Below, one piece after another: positions 1 to 7,838 of a stretch of DNA of 19,969 nucleotides. Within the stretch, counting starts at the first letter, position 1, and the number at the start of each line of letters is the position of its first letter. This stretch comes from Endomicrobium sp. Lineage in GTDB: Bacteria; Elusimicrobiota; Endomicrobiia; Endomicrobiales; Endomicrobiaceae. The stretch is from contig JAISDI010000125.1 in NCBI GenBank assembly GCA_031264895.1, forward strand, positions 1 to 19,969, given 5' to 3'. Below the pieces are notes generated by a model. It was given only the letters and a program-made list of their open reading frames with translations, was not told the DNA's origin and searched no databases. The translations under genes were made by a program, and so were the position numbers.

Positions 1-38
1 AAATCTTTCGCGAATGCTTTCAGCGGCAAGGGTTTTTG

Positions 39-150
39 CTTACTTTTTGACCGACTGCAAAAAGTAAGGCGTGGGGTTCAGGGGTACCGCAAAGACCCCT
101 GACTAAAGCCGTTGCCGTTATAACGGCAGACCCTGAAACAAGTTCAGGGT
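39..150. repeat. Cluster of short intergenic palindromes (REP-like mosaic)
   Basis: The gene-free left end (1-242) holds four palindromes in a row. They are 39-49/58-68 (CTTACTTTTTG paired with CAAAAAGTAAG, 11 bp, 8-base loop); 78-85/95-102 (TCAGGGGT/ACCCCTGA); a perfect 16-base palindrome at 113-128 (TGCCGTTATAACGGCA); and 130-137/143-150 (ACCCTGAA/TTCAGGGT, 5-base loop). The last resembles the dispersed 'CCTGAA...TTCAGG' intergenic repeats of many bacterial genomes. None is followed by a T-run on either strand, so I do not call a terminator, although this is the 3' end of the smc-led operon. I see nothing specific in the rest of 1-242. Confidence 0.7.
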
Positions 151-242
151 GACAAATAGGTACGTTCGTCATGCTGCGAGCAAACTGTCGTTGTCGTTTT
201 AATATGCCGCCTGCAAAGGCTAAGCAATCCCTCGTAATGGAC

Positions 243-1157
243 TTATGTTTCTAAAGGCGGTTTTGTTTTCCATTTTCTGTGAAACCAGAACCAATGTTCT
301 GGGTTTTCTTTTATGGACTGCTCAAGAATACGCGAATATTCGGTATTTATGATTTTTATGTCTTCTTCCGTATCTCCCGTATTTGGAAGAGGGATTTCCG
401 TAAATTTTATTTTCAATCTCCCGTCGGGCTGTCTTACGCCGAAAGCCGTTACTACGGCGCAGCCTGATTTTATCGCAAAAAGAGCCGGGCCTTTCGGAGT
501 GGATGCAAGCCTTCCAAAAAACGACACAAACACGCCCTGTTTTCCCGCGTCTTGATCCGCAAGAATTCCGACTGCTTCATTTGCTTTTAAAGCTTTGATT
601 ATGTTTCTGAAAGCCATTTTATCGTCTTTATTTATCGCTTTGAATCCTCTTTTTGTTCTTATGTCGTTTATCATTTTATCTACAAGCGGGTTTGATTGTC
701 TTGCGACTATTACGGACATCGGGTGAGTTTTTGAAAAAGACATAGCAGTAAGTTCCCAGTTGCCAAAATGTGCGGACATAAAAATCATTCCTTTATTTCT
801 GCCCAAAGCATTGTTTAAAATGTCTTCGTTTTCATAAAATATCATTTTTTCTATGGTTTCGTCTGAAAGAACGGTAAAAAAAGCCATTTCTACAATGGTC
901 TTCATAAAATTTTTATAGGTATTCTTTGCTATCAGATAAATTTCTTTTTTGCTTTTTTCAGGGAACGAAATGGAAAGACTTTCTATGATATGTTTTTTTC
1001 TTACCGGAACGAAATAATAGGCAAAAACGGCGATAAACTGCCCTATTTTCACGGCAAAACCGAGAGGAAACAAATATAAAAAAAACGACGCGGCTTTTAA
1101 AGCATAATATTCTGCATAATTTTGAAGTTTGCTTCTTTTAGACATTTTTGCGTTCAC
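243..1157 (-). CDS. LpxL/HtrB-family lipid A biosynthesis acyltransferase
   Basis: This is a 304-residue protein of the LpxL/LpxM (HtrB) family, which transfers acyl chains to lipid A precursors at the inner membrane. An N-terminal hydrophobic stretch (about residues 23-50) is followed by the catalytic H-x4-E motif as HFGNWE (H130, E135). After that come the family block GILADQDAGKQGVFVSFFG (about 197-215) and STPKGPA. Length is normal for the family. The first codon is GTG at 1157, one base after the DUF362 stop. An ATG four codons later (1145), preceded by AGGGTG, is an alternative start. The near-zero gap implies translational coupling with the upstream gene. Whether the substrate is true Kdo2-lipid IVA or another lipid cannot be read from the sequence. 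The family call is firm, the substrate is not. Confidence 0.88.
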   Translation of the reverse strand: MNAKMSKRSKLQNYAEYYALKAASFFLYLFPLGFAVKIGQFIAVFAYYFVPVRKKHIIESLSISFPEKSKKEIYLIAKNTYKNFMKTIVEMAFFTVLSDETIEKMIFYENEDILNNALGRNKGMIFMSAHFGNWELTAMSFSKTHPMSVIVARQSNPLVDKMINDIRTKRGFKAINKDDKMAFRNIIKALKANEAVGILADQDAGKQGVFVSFFGRLASTPKGPALFAIKSGCAVVTAFGVRQPDGRLKIKFTEIPLPNTGDTEEDIKIINTEYSRILEQSIKENPEHWFWFHRKWKTKPPLET

Positions 1158-1158
1158 C

Positions 1159-2292
1159 CTACTGCATAAACAGTTTTACCAGCATGCTTTTTTTAAAATC
1201 TATGGCTTTATAAGGGCAAAGCTCGTGGCAGCAAAAGCAGGTTATACATTTTTCGTATATTACGGAAGGCCGTTTTTCTTTATCTTTTTTCTCTATTGCT
1301 TGTACCGGACAGGATTTTGCGCAAGACATACAGCCAATGCACTTTGCGGCATTGATTATAGGTTTAACCCACAAAAATTTACCTAAAATTTTTACTATGG
1401 GCTTTGGCACAATATCAAGTTTACGCGCCTGCGGAAACGTAAAATTATCCAAATTGAAATTGCCGGGCAGATCCCCTATGATCGTCAAATGCTTTAAATC
1501 TTCGCTCGTTATGCCAAAAACTTCCAAAACGTGATTTTTTGCGGTCTTGTTGCCGCCTAAAATATCGAAGAGAAAAGCGTCAAGCATAAGAGTATCCGCG
1601 CAAGCAGCAACCATGTCCATTTTTCTGATTTTTCCGGAGCTGGGGCCGTTTCCTTCCATAGCCAAAATACCGTCTATCAAAGTAAATCTTATTTTATTTT
1701 TTAAAAACAAATAAATATTTGCCAATAACCGCGCAAAATCTTCATTTTTGGAAGCCAGCTTGTGGTATTCAACTTTTCTCAAGCCGGGAATAACACCGTA
1801 AAAATTCTTAATTCCGGCGGTAAACGTCATAAGAGTATGCGTTTTTAATTTCGGAAGATTTATTATGCCGTCGCAGTCTAAAACTATTTTTGAGAAAAGC
1901 GCTTTTTTAATATTGGCGTCATTAATATCGATTTCCCTAGAACCTGCCGCTTCAAAACTTACAAGTTCGGCGTTTTCTTCCTTGCAAACGTCGGCAATTC
2001 CCGTAACTTCCCAGAGATTGTTTATGTCCTCAGAATATACTCCGCCCGGACTGTCTCCGACCACCGCAACAGCGCCCGCGCTTTTTACAAGCCGTATAAT
2101 TCCTCTTACGATTTCAGGGTGCGTCGTAACGGCCTTATCCGGAGTTTTGGGACTTAACAGGTTTGGTTTAATAAGTATTTTTTCGCCGGGTTTGACAAAA
2201 GAAGAAATGCCGCCAAGAAGATCTACCGCTTCTTTGACGGCATTTTCAGCCATATTATAATCAGCGCGCTTTAACAAACTTATTTTTGTCAT
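1159..2292 (-). CDS. DUF362 protein with C-terminal 2[4Fe-4S] ferredoxin domain
   Basis: The product is 377 residues. The N-terminal ~300 residues match the DUF362 family: KPGEKILIKPNLL near residue 35, GDSPGG near 98, and NLPKLKTHTLMTFTAGIKN near 145. The C-terminal ~60 residues hold two CxxCxxCxxxCP motifs (C318, C321, C324, C328 and C349, C352, C355, C359), enough for two [4Fe-4S] clusters. DUF362 proteins are common in anaerobes and are presumed redox proteins, but no reaction is established, so I assign none. The start ATG at 2292 lies one base after the smc stop and the stop lies one base before the acyltransferase, so it sits inside a tightly coupled operon. There is no signal peptide; a cytoplasmic location is expected. 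Confidence 0.85.
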   Translation of the reverse strand: MTKISLLKRADYNMAENAVKEAVDLLGGISSFVKPGEKILIKPNLLSPKTPDKAVTTHPEIVRGIIRLVKSAGAVAVVGDSPGGVYSEDINNLWEVTGIADVCKEENAELVSFEAAGSREIDINDANIKKALFSKIVLDCDGIINLPKLKTHTLMTFTAGIKNFYGVIPGLRKVEYHKLASKNEDFARLLANIYLFLKNKIRFTLIDGILAMEGNGPSSGKIRKMDMVAACADTLMLDAFLFDILGGNKTAKNHVLEVFGITSEDLKHLTIIGDLPGNFNLDNFTFPQARKLDIVPKPIVKILGKFLWVKPIINAAKCIGCMSCAKSCPVQAIEKKDKEKRPSVIYEKCITCFCCHELCPYKAIDFKKSMLVKLFMQ

Positions 2293-2293
2293 T

Positions 2294-5200
2294 TTACCGA
2301 GCCGCCGCCTCTTGAATATTGTCGTCTTGTTTGTTCATTCTTACGGAAATAATCTTGGAAACGCCGTGTTCTTCCATAGTCACGCCGTAAAGTATGTCCG
2401 CCATTTCCATAGTGCGTTTATTGTGAGTTACTACCAAAAACTGCGTTTTTGACGCAAACTCTTTTATCATAGCTATATATCTTCCGACATTCGCGTCGTC
2501 GAGCGGAGCGTCTACCTCGTCAAGAATGCAAAAAGGCGAAGGTTTTACCATAAAAAAAGCAAAAAGAAGAGCGACTGCTGTTAAAGCTTTTTCTCCGCCG
2601 GAGCAAAGCGAAATATTTTGAAGTTTTTTTCCGGGCGGCTGCGCGTAAATGTCCACGCCGCTTTCCAAAAGATTATTTTCGTCGGTAAGCATTAAATCTG
2701 CTTCTCCGCCGCCGAAAAGCTTTCTGTAAAGTTCTTTGAAATTCTCTCTGACGACGTCAAAAGTCTTTTTAAAATTTTCTATTGTGGACACGTTTATTTT
2801 TCTAATGACTTCATGCAGATCTTCTTTTGCTTTAAGCAAATCCTGCTGCTGCGTAAGAAGGAAATTATATCTTTGCTCCAAAGCGTCGTACTCTTCCTGA
2901 GCGGCGAGATTGACCGCGCCGAGAGATTCCATTTTTCTTTTTATTTTATTTATTTCTTCGTGATTTACTTCGACTCCGTCAAAATCATTTTTTATTTCTT
3001 CGTACGGTTTGCCGTAAGTTTCAAGCAAACGTTTTTCCAAATCGTTTTTCTGGTATTCAAAATTTTTTAAATCCACCTGCATGGCGTTTATTTCGACGTT
3101 TAAATCGTCGACTTTATTTCTCATTTCATGCCATTGCGACGTTTTTGCGTCTATATCGTCTTGCAGATTTTGTTTGTCGGTCAATGAAACCTGTATCAAA
3201 GCGTCTTTTTGCGCCTGTTCTTCGTAATGACGTCCGATTTTTACGCTTTCAGTCTCCTGAGTAGTTAAAAGTTCGGAAAGTTTCGCCTCGTTTTCGGCAG
3301 TTTTGTTTACGGCATATTCTATCTGACGTTTTATGTTTTCGATATTGTCCTGAATATATTGCCGGCCTTTTTGCTTATTTTCCATCTCGGCGGCTTTTTT
3401 GTCCCACGCGCTTCTTGCGTCCATCATGACCGGCGCCACAGCTTCTTCATCTTTTCTGACGGAAATTATATCGTTTTCAATATTTTTCAGCTCTTCGTAA
3501 AGCCTGTTTTCTTCGTCGTCAATTCTTGCTATCTGTTCGTCAAAAACGAAAATTTTCTCGTTAAACGAACCAAGCTCTTCGGTTTTTAAATTTATTTCTT
3601 CTTTATGTCTGTTAATTTCTTCAACGGTATTTTGTATATCGTTTCTTTTCTCTTCTATCTGCGCCTGTCTGCTTTCCGCCTGCGTTTTGATTTTTACGGC
3701 GTCAAAACCGAACCTTTCTTTTTCCAATCTGGAACTTATCTGGTATTCGTTTATCTGCTCTATTTCGTTTTGAACGGAAGTTATAGTTTGTCTTATTTCG
3801 CCGCTTTTTTCCTGAAGCCTTTTAATATGCTCTTCGATCAAAACGGGTTTTTCAAAAGAAGATTTGCCTCCGCCCTGAACCACTACGTTTGCGTAAACTT
3901 TTGATCCTGAAACTATCGTATTTGAACAGACAAATCTGATTATTTTTTCATTCTCTGAAGAATATCTTATATATTTTATAAGTTCCGTAAATCCCATAGG
4001 CAAACCCATTGCCGACGAGTTCTGCCCTTCGGGAATTTTTTCTTCCACAATAAAAGAAAGTCTGCAAAGGCCGTTATCTTCCAAAAACTTTATAGCTTCC
4101 TCAGCTTTTAAAGACGTATCGCAGACGAGATAGTTCAGTTTTTCTCCTAAAGCGGAAGCTATAAGTTCGTCTTTATCGTCGTCGGAATCTATCAAACTGC
4201 TTACGGGGCCTCTTGCTATGCCTAAATTCAATACAGCTCTTATTGCCGACCGTATGGGATCTTGCTGGTCAAACTCACGAAGCGTTGCAATTCGCGATTC
4301 GTTTGAAGCAAGATTTTCTTTAAACGCGGAAAGGCTGTCTTCCAAACCGTTTACTTTAGATTCGTTTTCCGTTACGGTTTTATTTATTTCTTCTTTTTTG
4401 GATTCAAACGAAATCAAAGATTCGTTTGCAGCGGCAAGTTCGGCCTCTATTGCGGCAATTTCCAGATTCGTAGGTTCTATTTCACTTTCAAGCCTTGCGA
4501 TTATCCTCTGCAAAGACGCAGTTTCGGCATCAAGATGTATTTTCGTCTCGGAAAATTCCGCCTTAGAATTTATCTGCGCTTCTTTTTCGGTCTCAAGTTC
4601 GGAAAGCCTTGCGCGTATTGCCGTTTCCCGCGTTTCCGCTTCAATGAGTTTGGATTTTATAAGATTGTAACGCTGTTCTTTTTCTTTATATATTTTTTCA
4701 AGGTTTTCGGTTTCTACGGCAAGAGAACCGTCATCGTTATTAATTGAATTTAACTGCTCTTCGTAGCGGACAATTTTTTCCCTGTTGAGTTCAAGTTCCT
4801 GCGAAATGTTTTCCTGTTCGGCTCTTATTTCGGCCTCTCTTTGCGACGAATGCTGTATTATCTGGTCGGAAACGCCTATCTGCGTTTTTATTTCGCTGAG
4901 TTCTCTGTTGATGTTTACGTACTGTTCGTTTTTGTCGTCTAGGGAAAGGCGCATTTCCTGAATGTCGGCGTCAAGGCGGTTTACTGCGGTATTATTTTCT
5001 TCAAATTCTTTTATTTTTGGGTCAAGCTCTTTTTTAAGCCTGTCAATTTCATTATTTCCGTAAGAAACATGCTGTACAAGCGCCGCGACTTCGTATTTCG
5101 CAAGTTCTTCCTGATATTTTTTATATTGTTTGGCTTTTTTTGCGGCAATGTCTAAAGCCGTTATCTGTTGTTTATGTATAGCTAAAGCGTCCGACAAACG

Positions 5201-5767
5201 CGACATGTCCGCGTCGATTTTCTCAAGCCTTCTGAGAGTTTCCTCTCTTCTGACTTTATATTTTGCCACGCCTGCCGCTTCTTCAAAAAGTTCTCTTCTG
5301 TCTTCGGGTTTTGCTGTAGTGAGGAAATCTACTTTTCCCTGCTCTATAATGGAATATCCGTCGGAACCTATGCCGGTATCCAAAAACATATCCTTTATGT
5401 CTTTAAGCCTGCACTGCGTTTTGTTTATAAAATATTCGCTTTCGCCGCTTCTGAAAAGTCTTCTTGTAACGGTAACTTCGCAATAATCTATCGGGAGGAC
5501 ATTTTGCGAATTGTCAAACGTAAGAGAAACTTCCGCCATGCCCGTCGTAGCTCTGGTCTGCGTGCCGCCGAAAATGACTTCCTGCATTTGCGAACTTCTC
5601 ATTGATTTCGCGCGCTGTTCTCCCAGACACCAGCGTATAGCGTCCGATATATTTGATTTGCCGCAGCCGTTCGGGCCGATAATGCCCGATATGCCTTTTT
5701 CAAAACTTAAAACAGTTCTGTCGGCAAAAGATTTAAAGCCGCATACTTCAACTTTTTTTAAATACAT
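2294..5767 (-). CDS. smc: Chromosome segregation protein SMC
   Basis: This 1157-residue SMC ATPase organises and helps segregate the chromosome, acting as a homodimer with ScpA/ScpB. The N-terminal head has GFKSFADRT and Walker A GPNGCGKSN (31-39), then the Q-loop region with CLGEQRAKSMR. Two long coiled coils (about 170-490 and 670-980) flank a hinge near 500-660 (GPVSSLIDSDDD, ALGEKLNYLV). The C-terminal head has the ABC signature LCSGGEKALT (1054-1063), Walker B with catalytic acidic pair FCILDEVDAPLD (D1083, E1084) and the TH switch (VVTHNKRT). Length and order are normal and no lesion is seen. Downstream DUF362 and acyltransferase genes follow at one-base gaps; the upstream neighbour is a 63-residue membrane protein 39 bases away. 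scpA, scpB and ftsY are not in the window. Confidence 0.97.
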   Translation of the reverse strand: MYLKKVEVCGFKSFADRTVLSFEKGISGIIGPNGCGKSNISDAIRWCLGEQRAKSMRSSQMQEVIFGGTQTRATTGMAEVSLTFDNSQNVLPIDYCEVTVTRRLFRSGESEYFINKTQCRLKDIKDMFLDTGIGSDGYSIIEQGKVDFLTTAKPEDRRELFEEAAGVAKYKVRREETLRRLEKIDADMSRLSDALAIHKQQITALDIAAKKAKQYKKYQEELAKYEVAALVQHVSYGNNEIDRLKKELDPKIKEFEENNTAVNRLDADIQEMRLSLDDKNEQYVNINRELSEIKTQIGVSDQIIQHSSQREAEIRAEQENISQELELNREKIVRYEEQLNSINNDDGSLAVETENLEKIYKEKEQRYNLIKSKLIEAETRETAIRARLSELETEKEAQINSKAEFSETKIHLDAETASLQRIIARLESEIEPTNLEIAAIEAELAAANESLISFESKKEEINKTVTENESKVNGLEDSLSAFKENLASNESRIATLREFDQQDPIRSAIRAVLNLGIARGPVSSLIDSDDDKDELIASALGEKLNYLVCDTSLKAEEAIKFLEDNGLCRLSFIVEEKIPEGQNSSAMGLPMGFTELIKYIRYSSENEKIIRFVCSNTIVSGSKVYANVVVQGGGKSSFEKPVLIEEHIKRLQEKSGEIRQTITSVQNEIEQINEYQISSRLEKERFGFDAVKIKTQAESRQAQIEEKRNDIQNTVEEINRHKEEINLKTEELGSFNEKIFVFDEQIARIDDEENRLYEELKNIENDIISVRKDEEAVAPVMMDARSAWDKKAAEMENKQKGRQYIQDNIENIKRQIEYAVNKTAENEAKLSELLTTQETESVKIGRHYEEQAQKDALIQVSLTDKQNLQDDIDAKTSQWHEMRNKVDDLNVEINAMQVDLKNFEYQKNDLEKRLLETYGKPYEEIKNDFDGVEVNHEEINKIKRKMESLGAVNLAAQEEYDALEQRYNFLLTQQQDLLKAKEDLHEVIRKINVSTIENFKKTFDVVRENFKELYRKLFGGGEADLMLTDENNLLESGVDIYAQPPGKKLQNISLCSGGEKALTAVALLFAFFMVKPSPFCILDEVDAPLDDANVGRYIAMIKEFASKTQFLVVTHNKRTMEMADILYGVTMEEHGVSKIISVRMNKQDDNIQEAAAR

Positions 5768-5806
5768 TATTTTTTCCGTGATTTATTTTTATCGGTAAGA
5801 GGAGAT

Positions 5807-5998
5807 TTAATATTCTTCCGGGGAAAGCCCCGAGTAAGCTTTTCTGAGCCTGTCCTGATAATCATCGCCATCGTCTTTCTTGAAAACCGTCGCTATCAAA
5901 ACAAAAGCGGAATAAGCGCAAGCTGCAAAAATACATAGTTTCCCTATATTTTCACAAAGCCCGCTTATTCCGTTATTTTTGTTTCTTTTGCTTAGCAT
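5807..5998 (-). CDS. Small single-span membrane protein (63 aa), unknown
   Basis: The reading frame is open further upstream (to 6097), but the ATG at 5998 is the best start. It overlaps the stop of the upstream gene as ATGCTAA, has AGGA about nine bases upstream, and removes a basic stretch that merely shadows the upstream gene. The product is 63 residues: a polar basic N-terminus, one hydrophobic helix at about 19-39 (GKLCIFAACAYSAFVLIATV), then an acidic/basic tail (KKDDGDDYQDRLRKAYSGL). I do not recognise a family. Tight overlap with the 155-residue gene and position just before smc suggest co-translation. The cytoplasmic or periplasmic side of the tail is uncertain; positive residues flank both ends of the helix. 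Confidence 0.6.
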   Translation of the reverse strand: MLSKRNKNNGISGLCENIGKLCIFAACAYSAFVLIATVFKKDDGDDYQDRLRKAYSGLSPEEY

Positions 5999-6459
5999 AT
6001 TCTGCACTTCCTGGGGGAAGTTTCTAAAATTGCATTTCCGCTTGGATCGATAAGCCTTACCGCTATGGCATAGTCGCCCTTGGAAAAATATGTCCAATCA
6101 AACCACCAGTATCCCGCGTCATATCTGCAAGGCTGCCATTCGCCGTTGTTAAACGAAATTTCGACATAACCGTCGGGCGATGCGCCTACTCTTATGGCAT
6201 AGTGGTTTCCGTATATTGTTTCCATTTCGATAGGATGGTCTATGATTATATATGCATCATTGTAGTTGCCGGCATTATTATTTGCTTCTGTTTTTATTTC
6301 TTTTACTTCAGTTACAGCTTTTGCTTTTTTGGGAGCAGCCGGCGCTTTTGTTGCAGCCTTTTTTCTTGTGGCGGTCTTTTTAACTGCGGGTTTCTTTTTT
6401 ACTTCAATCTTTTCTTCATCAACAGCCGTAACTTTCTTCTTCGATACTTTCGTTGCCAT
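5992..6459 (-). CDS. Histone-H1-like Lys/Ala-rich tail joined to a beta-sandwich-like domain, unknown
   Basis: This 155-residue protein has two parts. Residues 1-57 are low complexity, with about 18 lysines plus Ala/Pro/Thr (KKKPAVKKTATRKKAATKAP), like the tails of bacterial H1-like DNA-binding proteins. Residues ~68-148 look like one Ig/fibronectin or CBM48-like beta-sandwich: alternating hydrophobics, 'ISFNNGEWQPCRYD', 'YWWFDWTYFSKGDYAIAVRLID'. It ends CRIC. There is no signal peptide, so it is probably cytoplasmic. The start is well supported by GGAGG (complement of 6467-6471), seven bases before the ATG. It is the first gene after the promoter at 6493-6521 and lies upstream of smc. DNA binding is an inference from the tail only; carbohydrate binding is an alternative from the C-terminal fold. 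Confidence 0.7.
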   Translation of the reverse strand: MATKVSKKKVTAVDEEKIEVKKKPAVKKTATRKKAATKAPAAPKKAKAVTEVKEIKTEANNNAGNYNDAYIIIDHPIEMETIYGNHYAIRVGASPDGYVEISFNNGEWQPCRYDAGYWWFDWTYFSKGDYAIAVRLIDPSGNAILETSPRKCRIC

Positions 6460-6466
6460 TTTCTTT

Positions 6467-6471
6467 CCTCC
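6467..6471 (-). promoter_or_regulatory. Strong Shine-Dalgarno (GGAGG)
   Basis: GGAGG on the minus strand, seven bases before the ATG at 6459, fixes the start of the Lys-rich protein. It is one of the strongest ribosome-binding sites in the window. Confidence 0.75.
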
Positions 6472-6492
6472 AAGAAACTTTTTAATATATGG

Positions 6493-6521
6493 ATTTTACA
6501 ATTTTTTCACTATAAAATCAA
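6493..6521 (-). promoter_or_regulatory. Sigma-70-type promoter for the smc-led operon
   Basis: Read on the minus strand: TTGATT (6516-6521), a 17-base spacer, then TAAAAT (6493-6498). Transcription would start near 6486, about 27 bases upstream of the ATG at 6459. It lies in the 68-base gap after the GNAT-like gene, the natural break between the lipid block and the smc block. No terminator hairpin is seen in the same gap. Confidence 0.55.
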
Positions 6522-6527
6522 TCATTG

Positions 6528-7640
6528 TTAGTCGGCGTAAATGCTGTATTTTTTATATATTTTTCCGTTCATCATTTCGGCGGTGCGCTGCGTCATAACA
6601 TTATCGTCCAAAACCCACGAGAGTTCGCAGTGGTTATACCCGTTTTTGAGCGCGTTTTTAAGACCTTTTTCATACATTATCGCTTCTATGCCTTTATGTC
6701 TGTACTCTTTTATGACTCCCATTACCATAAGTCTGAGACGGTCAATTTTGTTTTTATAATACAAGTATTTGAATACGCCGAAAGGTAAAAGGCTTCCGTT
6801 AAGTTTTTTTAATACCTGATTATAATCCGGCATGGAAATAAGCATTCCTACGGGCGCGCCCGCTACGGAAGCTATTATCACCATATCCGGATCGAGAAGA
6901 GGCTTTATTTTTGAAGCTAGCGCCGCAAATTCTTCGTCGCTCCACGGCACAAAACCCCAATTTTTTTCCCAAGCTCTGTTATATATTGATATTGCGGACT
7001 TTAAATCTTCGTCAAAAGTGTCTTTACGAAGCGACCTCACCTTTAAAGTCGGAAGTTTCTTTTTAGCCATTTGAACGACTCTTTCAAGCCGCCCTACTCT
7101 TGAGTCGCCCGTAACGTCCATATCATAAGCATAGAGTTCTTTAATTTTTTTCAATCCTGACTTCTCGGCAAGATCGAGATAATACTGCGGTGTATAACTC
7201 ATCATGAGACTGGGAGGCAAATCAAACCCTTCGGACAAAAAACCCAGTTCGTCATTGGTCGAAGGGTTCATCGGCCCCATCATTTTATTTACGCCTTTTT
7301 CATTTAACCAGTTTTTTGCAGCGTCAAAAAGAGCTTTTGCAGCGACGGCATTATCAATACATTCAAAAAAACCAAAAAAACCGCAATTGTCATCTTGAAA
7401 GTTTATATAGTTATAATCAATTATGGCCGCTATCCGTCCGATTACTTTTCCATTGTCGCCGTAAGCCAAAAAAAGCTGTTTTTTTGCATGAAGCCAGAAA
7501 GGATTTTTATCTTCCGACAATATTTCAATTACGTCGGATATAAGCGGAGGGACCCAAGCGCTTGTTTTGGAATAAATTTTCCAAGGAAAGCGGATAAACT
7601 TTCTGAATTGTTTTGAATTTTCAACTTTAGAAATTATCAT
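6528..7640 (-). CDS. GNAT-like acyltransferase, probable bacterial ceramide synthase (bCerS-type)
   Basis: This protein of about 370 residues belongs to a conserved, long GNAT-like family. Marker blocks are WVPPL and NPFWLHA near the N-terminus, GRIAAIIDYNY, GFFGFFECID, GPMNPSTNDELGFL and LPPSLMMSYTPQYY. Near the C-terminus is a GNAT acyl-CoA-binding motif (VIKEYRHKGIEA, about 58 residues from the end). The frame opens at a GTG (7652) with no Shine-Dalgarno; I prefer ATG 7640, which has a weak GTGAG eight bases upstream. It is the last gene before the smc promoter and follows an SPT-like gene and an epimerase. In Caulobacter, proteins of these classes make ceramide, the GNAT-like one N-acylating the 3-keto sphingoid base. 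The ceramide role is inferred from context and recalled family resemblance; a generic N-acetyltransferase remains possible. Confidence 0.72.
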   Translation of the reverse strand: MIISKVENSKQFRKFIRFPWKIYSKTSAWVPPLISDVIEILSEDKNPFWLHAKKQLFLAYGDNGKVIGRIAAIIDYNYINFQDDNCGFFGFFECIDNAVAAKALFDAAKNWLNEKGVNKMMGPMNPSTNDELGFLSEGFDLPPSLMMSYTPQYYLDLAEKSGLKKIKELYAYDMDVTGDSRVGRLERVVQMAKKKLPTLKVRSLRKDTFDEDLKSAISIYNRAWEKNWGFVPWSDEEFAALASKIKPLLDPDMVIIASVAGAPVGMLISMPDYNQVLKKLNGSLLPFGVFKYLYYKNKIDRLRLMVMGVIKEYRHKGIEAIMYEKGLKNALKNGYNHCELSWVLDDNVMTQRTAEMMNGKIYKKYSIYAD

Positions 7641-7669
7641 ATTATAACTCACTTTATAACGACAATTAG

Positions 7670-7838
7670 TAATTAGTAGTTAGTAATGAGTAATTAACGG
7701 CAAAAACAAAGGCAACGACATAACGGCAACAACGACTACCCCGTCACTACCAAAGAGACTATGTTTGCGACAGCAAACCTCTTAAATTGCGCGAAAGCGC
7801 TCCTAAATTACTAATTACTCATTACTAACTACTAATTA
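7670..7838. repeat. Inverted-repeat element with 27-bp perfect arms (MITE-like)
   Basis: Arm 7670-7696 is the exact reverse complement of 7812-7838, with 115 bases between. Each arm is built of heptads (TAATTAG, TAGTTAG, TAATGAG, TAATTA...). Inside are two small hairpins: GTTTGC-GACA-GCAAAC (7763-7778) and GCGC-GAAA-GCGC (7789-7800). No open reading frame lies inside. It fills the gap between the SPT-like and GNAT-like genes, and the SPT stop codon (7836-7838) lies in the right arm. It has no recognisable transposase and no clear target duplication. As RNA it would form a long stem between the two cistrons. Confidence 0.8.

Noticed and set aside
4218..4670. 150-codon plus-strand frame opposite smc
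   Set aside because: Antisense shadow of the SMC coiled coil; composition (Ser/Ala/Phe) is what the complement of Glu/Lys-rich codons gives.
5999..6097. N-terminal extension of the 63-residue membrane protein
   Set aside because: It is an out-of-frame reading of the upstream gene's conserved-looking C-terminus; ATG 5998 has a ribosome-binding site and a stop-start overlap.
7670..7696. Heptad repeats considered as a CRISPR-like or tandem array
   Set aside because: Only four to five degenerate 7-base units without spacers; the exact inverted copy at 7812-7838 explains it better as an inverted-repeat element.
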